A DNA stretch of 64,000 nt, from the NCBI GenBank assembly GCA_900323505.1, contig OOIN01000014.1:372001-436000 (forward strand), written 5' to 3'. The translations under genes and the position numbers were made by a program. Below are positions 10,601 through 19,293 of this stretch, piece after piece. The stretch is from Ustilago trichophora. Its lineage: Eukaryota; Basidiomycota; Ustilaginomycetes; Ustilaginales; Ustilaginaceae. The first letter of the stretch is position 1. Each line of letters opens with the position of its first letter. The notes under the pieces were generated by a model, which saw nothing but the letters and a program-made list of their open reading frames with translations, was not told the origin of the DNA and ran no database searches.

Positions 10601-11699
10601 CCACCACTTCCGTCATCATCCATGCCCTTCGTCCAGCGCGACGCTTGGCTCGTTCCTGGTTCTCTCGCAATCTTGCTTCAAAGTCCTGTCCTTCCAGACC
10701 CGTCATTCCAAATCCAGCAGCGAAGGAGGACCTACGTGAACTGACGCGGAAGCTGTTCTTGCGTGAAGCAGTCTCCTGCATTCCAGCCTGGCGCTGGAGC
10801 TCACGCTGAGCCTCCATCTCGCGCTGCTCGGCTTGTGCGGCGAGCTTGGCTGCTTTGCGTGCACGAGCAGCAGCTGCCATGGCGGCGACACTGGCGGTGG
10901 CAGCTATCCTCTCCTCTCGTTGGCGTTCAAAATCGACTTCTGCAAGTGGACGGATCTCGAAGGGAATGTAGTGGCTGACGTGGATGATGCGACCGCTGAG
11001 GGGCATCTCGGGATGCTTGGCGTTAAAGTCGTCCTCGAGATCCTTGACGACTTTGCGCATATCGTCGAGCGTCTCAAACTCGGCCTGTGCACCAAGATCG
11101 CCTGTGGCAGCGGTGCCGAGACCCATACCACCAATGCCATCTGGACGCATCGAGATGTTGTTCTGAGGGGCAAAGGAGGCAGGTGATGCGACGACCTTGT
11201 CACCGTTGCCGATCAAGGTGGGCAGAGCAGCGCCAGCTTCGTTGGGAGTCGAGTTTGAGATGGAGTTGGAAAGCGAGGCCGAGATGATGCCTTCCTCAGC
11301 TTTCTCGCTCTCCCGTTGGATCTGACTGGTGGAAGCTTGGCTTGGAGGCTGGTTCAAGTTGGAATCCGAAGTGGTATCGGCGGCCGGTGCAGCGCCTTTG
11401 AAGTAGTCGACGCTGGATTGTTGCGATGAGGAGGCGGCAGCGCCAGCAGCACGAGGTGAAGAGGGCTGAGCTGACATTGGATCAGCCGCAGCAGAGATGG
11501 AAGAGGCAGAAGCAGCAGTGGCGTCTTGGGTTGCCGCACCTCCTGCAAAAGTAGGAGGCTCTTCGGAAAAGACGCCTGGGGTGAGGGAGCCACGACGTTC
11601 AAGCGCAAGAGCTTGAGCTTGGGCCTGAGGTTGTTGTGATGGTGGTGGAAGTGAAGAGCGTGGACTGGCTTGATTGCTTGTGCTTGCGTTTCCGGTCAT
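7659..11699 (-). CDS. TPS2: Trehalose-6-phosphate phosphatase with GT20-like N-domain (Tps2 type)
   Basis: 1346 residues in one exon. Residues 1 to about 380 are a low-complexity Ser/Ala/Gln extension with a charged Ala/Arg/Glu helix. A GT20 (trehalose-phosphate synthase-like) domain follows at about 390-1000, with recognisable WIHDYHLLLVP and HAPFPSSEVFR segments. The phosphatase domain starts at about 1003 with LLLDYDGTLTP, which keeps both catalytic Asp, and carries GDDKTDEDMF at about 1195. In the GT20 domain the segment GRDKLDVVRG carries Lys and Arg where active synthases have the catalytic Arg and Lys, so this half is probably structural, as known for fungal Tps2. The enzyme dephosphorylates trehalose-6-phosphate to trehalose and is expected in the cytosolic trehalose synthase complex. 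It is about 450 residues longer than yeast Tps2, mostly from the N-terminal extension. Confidence 0.93.
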   Translation of the reverse strand: MTGNASTSNQASPRSSLPPPSQQPQAQAQALALERRGSLTPGVFSEEPPTFAGGAATQDATAASASSISAAADPMSAQPSSPRAAGAAASSSQQSSVDYFKGAAPAADTTSDSNLNQPPSQASTSQIQRESEKAEEGIISASLSNSISNSTPNEAGAALPTLIGNGDKVVASPASFAPQNNISMRPDGIGGMGLGTAATGDLGAQAEFETLDDMRKVVKDLEDDFNAKHPEMPLSGRIIHVSHYIPFEIRPLAEVDFERQREERIAATASVAAMAAAARARKAAKLAAQAEQREMEAQRELQRQAGMQETASRKNSFRVSSRRSSFAAGFGMTGLEGQDFEARLRENQERAKRRAGRRAWMMTEVVDDTSECSEEDRFTPVGSRRGSMWSVASRGSFSSFNQEPWRQWGGGISDANSPFVDSPPTAPPPPQWVLTPRRGHTALNSGIRSLCSTHRQTFIGWPGDVHFAVQARDDQRSDPSETTDIEKREIEEVLASLDSASAWVTQQAPVAGAPVDPESNQPPVGKVPVPVMNGAEPIGSGDPSTRANGVADAKAAAAAAATTNRSTASKNTGDQEHGIKYVPVWLDYNVAHGHYEGYCKATLWPLFHYLLWQDVNSERRAWEEYSWDAYYAANEAFAKRIAQEYKPGDLVWIHDYHLLLVPLMLRKLVPDAVIGLFMHAPFPSSEVFRCLPKRKEILEGMLGADLACFQAFSYSRHFLSSCIRVCGYEASSNAVESSNGHVTNITYNPIGIDSVKIAKDSSSEGVLPKIEAIREMYKGKKILVGRDKLDVVRGVVQKLQAFHKFLAEYPEWRNKVVLIQVTAPALNDSPKLERQVSELVSHINGEFGSLSFTPVHHYHQIIDRDEYFALLSVADLALITSVRDGMNTTSMEYIICQNKFNKSPLILSEFTGTAGRMRSAIQVNPWNIFGVAKAIDYALRLTDEEKRARHDQLYHQVVMHTSHTWAAGLVKQLLTRLHGEHSAHLTPPLDRKEMVEKYRNAKKRLLLLDYDGTLTPIVKVPEMALPSTRLLKALEILSQDEKNVIYIISGRDGAFLGKHLGQFRGIGFSAEHGGFVKEPGQDEYRNLTEDLDMTWMKDIRSVFEYYTERTAGSFIEQKKSAITWHYRGADPDFGSFQAKECQAHLENLTSQNKLAIEVLVGKKNLEVRPLAINKGEIVKRILYDHPDAEFVFCAGDDKTDEDMFRTLFNLAPSSPEMGAGNSDNVAAATAAPLGRIDLVKATTTASAAGIGHEGVSKTQALLISPPTPLKSGTPIGSPKKLKLTRGGIYTTMIGPNNRKTLAEWHVDSCERIIDGLAEMAGIADPDRDPPSEQPKEKSEEKIDEDE

Positions 11700-12432
11700 T
11701 GTTGCGTTGAAATTGCCAACCCTACGTTCGGTTCGGAAAGCTTCCGACTGGTGAGCTTGAGCTTGTCTGACTGAGGAACGTGCTGCTAGACCAGCAGTGA
11801 ATTGGAGCCACGCAGAGGTGATCCGAGGACGGGAGTCTTCCGACGTTCGATGGACGCGGATCGAATCAATCTTGGATTAGAGGCGAGGTGTACGAGCAGG
11901 CAGTGTAGCAGCTTGAGCCCGATGGAATGTCGGCAAGTCCCGAGAAAGCAGATTAGCTGTCCTTAATTCGAGGCTCTGATCTTGAGCGTGAGGGATACAG
12001 AGAAAAGCACTCGAGCTCGTGGCGTTTGCAGAATGCAGCGATGCAGATTGCTGTATGTTGCAGTGTTGGAAGAGCTATGATCACAAAGCGTTGCAGTCGA
12101 TCGATGCTTCGAGTGTGGCTTTACGGGAACCTCTTCCCGAATTTGGCAATCAGTCAGCGCGTGACTGGTTGTGCAGCAGAGAGTGATGATACAATACTCA
12201 AGGCTTGCAACGTCGATGCAAAGACCAAGTCTTGGTGATGGCGATGATGACGAGCAGCTTGATATCGAAGGAGATGCTCTCTATGTGTTTGCGATAATGT
12301 GTAGGAGTTAGGAAGCAAGGTAAAAATGGAAGAAAAAGATTAGGCTCTGGTTGATGTCGAGCAAAAGCTGATGATGCCGTTGCCGTTTGCAGTTCCACTT
12401 TCCGTTGCCGATAGCGTATCCTGTACGTGTGC

Positions 12433-12452
12433 CTGTGTCTGTGTCTGTGTCT
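12433..12452. repeat. GTGTCT hexamer tract
   Basis: Just over three copies of the CTGTGT/GTGTCT hexamer. The same hexamer forms a longer tract at 45280-45312. Confidence 0.75.
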
Positions 12453-15400
12453 AAATACTCGGTCAAATATTGGACAGCTCTGGTGCCTCTTCTTGGATTC
12501 TGAATTCGAGCCAGAGCCATGAGTGCGGTTAAGCCAGTGCGCAAATTCCGTCACACACACAAAATAATGCACAGCTTTCGTTGGCTCGTTGATCTATTTC
12601 TGCCTACTGCTGTATGGAAAAGCGACGAATTTCCAGTGTGACATGCTCGAATCGCCAAGAAGATCCAGATCCTCGACCTTGAGCTGTTGTTGCCCATCTG
12701 CTCCTCCTCCTCCTCGTCGCAACTACCGCACTGCTGTCACCACCCACCCACCAGATCAATGTATCGTTGACTTTGACGGTATCGACTCATTTCATTCACA
12801 GCGACTGTGCTTGTAGCTATTCGCAGCCTAGTGCCAACGTGCTCCTGTCTCGAGTTTATTTTGCTGAACTCTGCGTGAACAATCGCGGTCAAAGGACTGA
12901 TTTTGTGACTAATAGATCTGTGTACAGTAACTCGATCTGGAGCCAACCAGTGATAGCAAAATGTGCCTTGTCCAACGACCATTTCTTCTAGGCATTTCGT
13001 TGGAGGAAATTTGGAATTTTCCGTGGCGCCTTATCGCAAATCGCATCTGTGCGCTCTACAAGCAGCAAGCATGACAACCTAGAAAAAGATGACGGGCACA
13101 GGTCGACTTTCTTCTATAAACGCTGATCTTTCCACACGCTTCTCGAGCCGAACAAGCACAACCCCGCGAGATGATTGTATCGTGCAGTTAAAGAATTGGA
13201 GCCCCTCTTACAGAAATCTGCGTTGCTTGTGGACTGTTCTCTTGCTGTGATATCAAGACTTGATGGCAAAGAAGAATTCTGAGAACAAGAAAGGAACTGT
13301 GTGGTCGATCTAGCCCAATTGGCTCGGTCTGGTCATCTGCATCGTCAACGAGAGGCGCCTTGTCTGCCTGGTACTGTTGTTCTACGGTATTAGGAAATCG
13401 GGGTTCCAAAAAGCGATCAACGGCGATTTATTTCGTAGCTCTAACACCTTTGAAGCAAACCCCTCGATGCGAGTTCTTCTGACGGCTGCATCTCTACCTT
13501 GAGCCCGCTCTCATCTTGACGACTCTGAGAGAAAGTTGACCAGCTCTTTAAGCCGACAAACATAGTCTAGCTTGACCAAATTCACCCGCCTCATAGCTTC
13601 TTGCCAATAGGAGCGCTTCTGGATCAATTCATCAAGCGTTCTCGACACGAGCACTGATCCAAGCCGAAGACGAAACCTCCTCCGTCCCTTATTGAGCTCC
13701 TCCTGGGCCCTGACTCAGTCTCACTCACGAGTAGCTACAAGCGCGAGCCTTTGAGAACTCGTCGTCATCCTTTCAAAGATGTGCGAGAATCTTGTTGGCC
13801 ATCGACTCAGCTGATCCAGGGGCGGATTCCACGATCAGCTCGCCACAGGTTCATCGCACAATAAGAAAGCATGGGCTTGTTGCAAGTGCAGAAAGCGTGG
13901 GTACAGAGGGCCGAACTCAATTCTGCAGACGCTGAGGGCGGAGTTCGCTCTAGCTGGACGGCAAGCATCGATGGGAACGTATGCAAGCGAGAGGAGAAAT
14001 GGAACTTGAACAAGCAGGCGAAAGCGGCGGTTGTGCGGTGTCGATCCGTCGGATGGCCGATCTCAAACATGAGGGAGTTTAGCCTGACAGAGACACAGAG
14101 GGCCCGAGCTCTGCGTGTGTACAATGGTTGCACGGGCAAACTCTCTTGATCCCGATCAGCTTACGCTTTTGAAGTGTGGGAAAGAACAAGTTGTACCCTA
14201 CACCCTCATCTTCTGGTCCAGTCCGTATCATCACGTCCCGTCTAACCTATCGGTTTATTCATTATCATGGGAGAGAAACATGAGACACTGGCGTGAATTG
14301 CCGGCGAGACACCTGTGAGGTCCTTGAGCTCGGGCGGCTCCCGGCCCGCCATAAAGAGAGGCCGGTCGAGCGCAAGACAAGCGGCAAGGGTGTGAAGGTA
14401 CAGGGTGGGCGACGCCAGAATGCCGCAACCGAACAAGCGATAAGCGCTATTGGCTCAAAATGAGTTGGAGGAGCAGAAGCAAGGTTAGGTGACGAGGAAA
14501 CGAATACTGATGAGACAAAGAAGGACCACACAGCATATATGTTGCGGCCGACAGGCTCAGTCCAGGCACGCACGCCCTCTACACCAGGTGATGTAGCTTC
14601 CAATGCCATTTGTTGAATGGGTGCAGCTTCAACTTGTTGATTGACGACAGATGAGGAACAGGTTCGGCAGTCCCGATTTACTTAGGAAAAAGCCTTGCGG
14701 TATTTCCAGGTGTAAAAAAGTGACAGTTCGACAACAGGTCTCGAGGATCCGCTCTTCTTCTGAACCTGTGGGGCATTGTATACTGTCATGCTATCATGGC
14801 GTCCATACTCTACTACGCGGTCTCGGTGGCGGGCGGCCTGGTTATATTGATGTCAATGCCCTGGCTTTTGGCATCTTTCTTCTGGATGGCTACCGAGATA
14901 TTGCTGATCACGAGAAGAATCTGCCAACGCACAAGAGCCGCAGAACCATCCCATTCTAGAATCTCAAGGTCTAGCTCCCAATCCTCGACACAATGATAAC
15001 ATCCTGGAGGGCTCAGCAATGAGGAGCTCGTACTCAAACAAGCAATCTTACCCACACGAACTTTCATACAGCACCACGTTATCGAAGTCGACTAGATGAT
15101 CGAGCTCGAGTTGGACCACGATGGAAAGCCGAAGCCGCAGCTGGGCACACACATCTGAGGAACCTTTGTTCAAAAGGACGCTGGTCCAACTGGGATGTGC
15201 AGCTCATCTTGATTAGACTCGAAAAGTAACTTGAAGCAAAGAGCTTCCCCGCATTATGCTTTGATCTTTTCTTAGCAAGATCGCTAGTGTACATTTTTAG
15301 GGTCGGAGCTACAAAAAGAGCGCCCAGATACAGTCAACGGACTTCATTCTGCGACCCGCCTCGGCTGGTGTTCTGTAATGCGATTTGACGCCTGTCCTTT

Positions 15401-16667
15401 CCCGGATGTGTTTCTCCGCCTTGTTTGGTGTTCGGCTCCAGTCTTTGTTTTTACCCCCTTTCACGCTGCACCACATATACATACAGTCGATTAGTGGCAA
15501 AAACACAGCCGAAGACCTCGCCTGGTAACCCGATGCAAATCCCTTTCGAGACCCTTGACGAACGTATGTTGGAGTCCAGACCTGGAAATCTGTGTTCGAC
15601 CGGCAAGTTTCTTGCTGCATTTGTTAGTACGATGTGTTTGCATATGCGATGGACTAGGTTCAATGTGATGATAAAGAAGGCAGCTCAGATCAGGTCGAGG
15701 GTGCAGCAGGGGCACAGCGGAAGCACACCTTGACGCGAGGCGTTATCTGCAGTAATTTCTGTAGATTACCATGCACAACTTCTTGGTGTGAGTGTCTCTG
15801 TTGAACGATTGGTCGCAATGCTTGGGTTGACTTGGCTGGCAGGACCCACTGATCGCCGCCAAAGTCCAATGTGCTCGGATTTGTCTTCTGGACCTCATGC
15901 ACTATACAGAAACATAATCTGTTTTGCTTGATGTTCGAGCAACTATCTTGCCTTGTCAACAGGGACGAGCCGACAAAGTCGATGGTGTGTGTACCTGAGC
16001 ATGGTCCCCGATCCATCAAACTTTAGCCCAATCCATCATGCTTGGATCCACAATGGAGGGCATTCTGTGAAGTTGTTTTTTGAGGGCTAGTCTGTGAATC
16101 TATCATTTTCGAAGGGGCCCCGAGTGTAAAGCCTCCATCAGATTCTCGTCTCAGAAGACTCCGATGCATTAGCGTCTTTCCGGCTCCGCATCTAGACCCG
16201 CTAGTGTATCTGACTCGTTTCGCCTCTTCCTCCCTCTTCATTCTTTCCCGTATTTGTTCCTGTTCCTGGTTCGAATCACAGCATCATCTCCATGAATGGG
16301 AGCTCGGCAAAAGAACGGCCCTTTTATGAGTTTCGGAAACAGACGAGGACAACGTAGGAGCCTCTTTTCTAGTCTCCTGTAAACTCAATTGCAAACGGCC
16401 CGCATGACCATGCATGCTGGTGCCTTGCGGAGGCCAATCGATTTGGCCGACATGATTTCTCCAGGCAAGTTTTCCCACCTGTGGGTCAATGGTTGGTTCG
16501 TCTCGGCTCGCCACATGACTGTGCTTACTATTTGCTGTCAAAGCGGCGAACTGAGCCTTGGGTCCTGCCGGTTTGAGCGTAGAAGGTTACGCTCAGGCCT
16601 ACAGAATGGCTGAGGCAAGTTCATCAGAATGGCCGCCTTGGTGAGTGTTGAAGATATACCCAAACTC

Positions 16668-16674
16668 TATATAA
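16668..16674 (+). promoter_or_regulatory. TATA box of the GMC oxidoreductase gene
   Basis: TATATAA, 159 nt upstream of the ATG at 16833. It is the clearest TATA box in the window. TATA promoters in fungi often mark strongly regulated genes, which fits a secreted enzyme; regulation itself is inferred. Confidence 0.6.
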
Positions 16675-16832
16675 GCTCGCTGCTTGTCTCTTGAGGTTCC
16701 AATTGCAAGCCGAAGTTCTTCTCCACTCCTCAACGCCTTCCCCCCACAGCACCATCCCTGGCTGCTGTCCTTCCCTTTCCCAGCCTACCTTGGGACTCGC
16801 ATTAGAGCCTGCTGCAGGTACACTGAATCATC

Positions 16833-18876
16833 ATGACTCGCACCGCGATCCGTATCGCCGTCGTGGCAGGTATTGTCGCCTCGTTTGGAAGTGTCCGCAC
16901 CCACCCTGTAAATGACGACCACCTTCATCCAAGGCTGCTATTCCCTTCTCCTGCCCCAACGACCGATACCTATGATTACATTGTCGTTGGAGGTGGTACA
17001 TCGGGTATGACGCTGGCTGCGCGTCTCTCGGAGAACAAAGATGTCACCGTCGCTGTGCTCGAAGCGGGTATCGATTACCGCTCCAATCTGATCAACCAGC
17101 AGCTCGTTGACACTCCTGGCTACGATACCTTTGGTGTCGGTGCCAGCCCTGCCGACTGGTAAGTACACCAACCCTGCTTGGATTTGGATGGGAGAACTAC
17201 TGCCTCAAGCACTGGTGAACCGCTGACTCACAATGCTTTTTCTTCTTCATATGCCAACTTTTGTCGAACGTCGCTCATCCGCATGCTTTTTCGGTCATTT
17301 CAGGGTCAACGGAAACATCGATTGGGGCTTTGTGACCGAAGGAGAGGCTGGCTATGACAACCGCAAGGTCAAGTATGCTCGTGGTAAATGCATCGGCGGC
17401 TCCTCAGCTAGGAACTTTATGCTCTACCACCGACCCCCCAAGCAAGCCCAGCAGACGTGGGTCGACCTCACTGGCGATGGCCAGTGGTCTTTCGACAACA
17501 CCCTCCCCTACTACCAGAAGACTTTTACCGCGTTCGGCCCCCGTCATGAGTTCAGAAACGACAACCCTCCTGCCCAATACAACCCGGCCGCCTTCCCTGG
17601 CAGCGGTCCTGTCAGCGTTGGATTCCCCAACTATGCTCAGCCCTTCTCGGGTCCCTTGCTCAACAGTCTCAACGAGGTCGGTGTGCCGACTACCAACGAT
17701 ATGAGCTCGGGCAACATTCTCGGTGCTCAGTACTCGACTTTGACTGTGGAAAAGACCAACGGCAAGAGAGCCACCTCGCGTTCGTTCTACCAGCAGGCGC
17801 AGGACGACAAGCGTACCAACCTCAACGTCATCTTTGAAGCGCTTGCCAAGAAGGTCAACTTCAACACTAGCGGTGGCAAGCCGAAAGCTGTTTCGGTCGA
17901 CTACACACTGCCATTTGGTGTCAAGAAGACGCTCAAGGCTCGCAAAGAAATCATCATTAGTGCTGGTGCCTTCCAGTCTCCGCAGCTACTGATGGTATCT
18001 GGTATCGGTCCTGCTGATCAGCTCAAGGCTCAGAACATTCCCGTTGTCGTCGAAAACTCTAACGTCGGACAGCACATGCAGGATCACGTCTTCTTTGGCC
18101 CCACATACACAGTTAATGTCGACACCCCAACCAAGGAAGCCAACGACCCCATCTTCCTCGCTTCCTCCATCGCCAACTTCAACCTCAACAACCAGGGCAT
18201 CTTCACCAACAATGTTGCCGATCTTATTGGCTTTGAGAAATGGAACAACACCTTCCTCGATCAGATCCAGGCAAGCTCGCTCAAGTCCAACCCTTCGGAC
18301 TGGCCCGAGATCGAGTATCTGTCCGCCCCGGGCTTCGTTGGTGATTTCAGCAACCTTTTGGTCAACAACGTTGTCAACGGTTTGAGCTTGCAGCAATTCG
18401 CGTCTCTGCTCGTGGCCATTGTCGCTCCCGTTTCTGAAGGCTCGGTCACCCTCAAGAGCGCTGACACCAAGGATCTGCCCGCTATCCGACCAAACTGGCT
18501 CTCGAGCCCTGTTGACCAGCAAGTCGCCATCGCAGCGTTCAAGCGCACTCGTCAAGTCTTTGCGGCAAACGCCATGAAGAGCACGCGGACCAGTGGTACC
18601 GAGAGCTTCCCCGGCTTCGAGGTAGCTACTGATGACCAGATCCTCGCCAGCATCAGGAAGAACTTGATGACCGTCTGGCACGCCGCTTCCACCTGCAGGA
18701 TGGCCAAGAATGCTCAGAGCGGTGTGCTCGACTCCAACTTTAAGGTGTTTGGTGTCGACTCGCTTCGTGTCGTCGACGCTTCTGCTTTCCCTAGGCTGCT
18801 TCCCGGTCACCCCCAGGCTGTTTGTTATATGATCGCCGAGAGGGCCGCCGACATTATCGCAGCGGCTAACAAGTAA
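16833..18876 (+). CDS. Secreted GMC-family FAD oxidoreductase (two exons)
   Basis: Exon 1 is 16833-17158 and exon 2 is 17304-18876; joined they give 632 residues. The junction rebuilds a Trp codon and continues into VNGNIDWGF, the usual GMC order. Residues 1-24 form a signal peptide-like start with a hydrophobic core (IRIAVVAGIVASFG). The FAD Rossmann motif GGGTSG is at residues 53-58, with the ribose-binding Glu at 77. The GMC signature ARGKCIGGSSARNFMLYHR follows shortly after the intron. The active-site pair is His568 (WHAAST) and His611 (PGHPQA). The family oxidises alcohols or sugars (aryl-alcohol, glucose or related substrates) and many members supply H2O2 outside the cell. The substrate cannot be told from sequence. 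The gene has its own TATA box, and COG5 follows on the same strand. Confidence 0.93.
17159..17303 (+). other. Spliceosomal intron in the GMC gene (145 nt)
   Basis: Donor GTAAGT at 17159-17164 and acceptor TTTCAG ending at 17303, with a CTGAC branch-like site near 17223. Splicing joins TG|G into a Trp codon and restores the conserved GMC order. Confidence 0.92.
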
Positions 18877-19293
18877 GGTTCTCCTCGACTTTTTTTCGGT
18901 TTCCCCCACCTACTTGTATATATTGGAAGCTCGTTCTCCATTTATGCCATGGTACTGCTTGATTGGATTTTCGAAGACATACAGTACATATGTGTCTGTG
19001 AGTGTGTGTGTTTGTGGCTCTTTGTCGCAAAGGCAGCTGTCAAGCAACGCCGACAACTCCCATTGCGTCTTTTCTGTGCCACGATTTTCCAGACCCTTTT
19101 TTTGAAATTTCGGGAGATGGATCTGAAGCCTCGTTCTTCCCAAAGCTGGCCTGAGCGTTTACAGTGTACTTTGTGTTGCTCTCTCCCCAACAACCAACCC
19201 ATTCATGCCGCACTGCCCGGCCCGTAAAGCACATCCTCTTACCACCAACAGCTTGTCCCACACGATCTACGTCTACACAAAGTGCGCGGCACG
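18877..19293. other. Intergenic: GMC 3' end and COG5 promoter
   Basis: 417 nt with a TG-rich stretch near 18990-19015 and T-runs. No gene or clear regulatory box was seen. Confidence 0.5.

Larger units (their letters stand above)
11700..16832. other. Gene-poor 5.1 kb stretch between TPS2 and the GMC oxidoreductase
   Basis: Only short reading frames occur (all under about 125 codons) and none resembles a known family. No tRNA-like A/B boxes, rRNA, terminal repeats or transposase fragments were recognised. The left part must hold the TPS2 promoter and the right part the GMC promoter. A short frame at 14796-14996 encodes a hydrophobic peptide, and a TATA-like TATAAAC lies near 13115 with no credible coding region after it. 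In a window where most intergenic stretches are 0.1-2.3 kb this gap is the largest. Confidence 0.6.

Noticed and set aside
14500..14540. CTGATGAG hammerhead-ribozyme-like core
   Set aside because: No matching CGAAA segment or pairing stems follow at usable distance.
16262..16285. GGTTCGAATC, resembling a tRNA T-loop
   Set aside because: The flanking bases do not form a five-pair T stem, and no A box or acceptor stem is present upstream.
11700..16832. Possible transposon or retroelement in the gap
   Set aside because: No reverse transcriptase, integrase or transposase motifs, no long direct or inverted terminal repeats and no target-site duplication were seen by eye.
17233..17303. Apparent upstream extension of GMC exon 2
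   Set aside because: This is intron sequence. The splice acceptor at 17303 and the donor at 17159 restore the conserved protein, while the extension is unrelated to the family.
17986..18909. 307-codon open frame antisense to the GMC gene
   Set aside because: Complement of strongly conserved GMC sequence, with no domain of its own.
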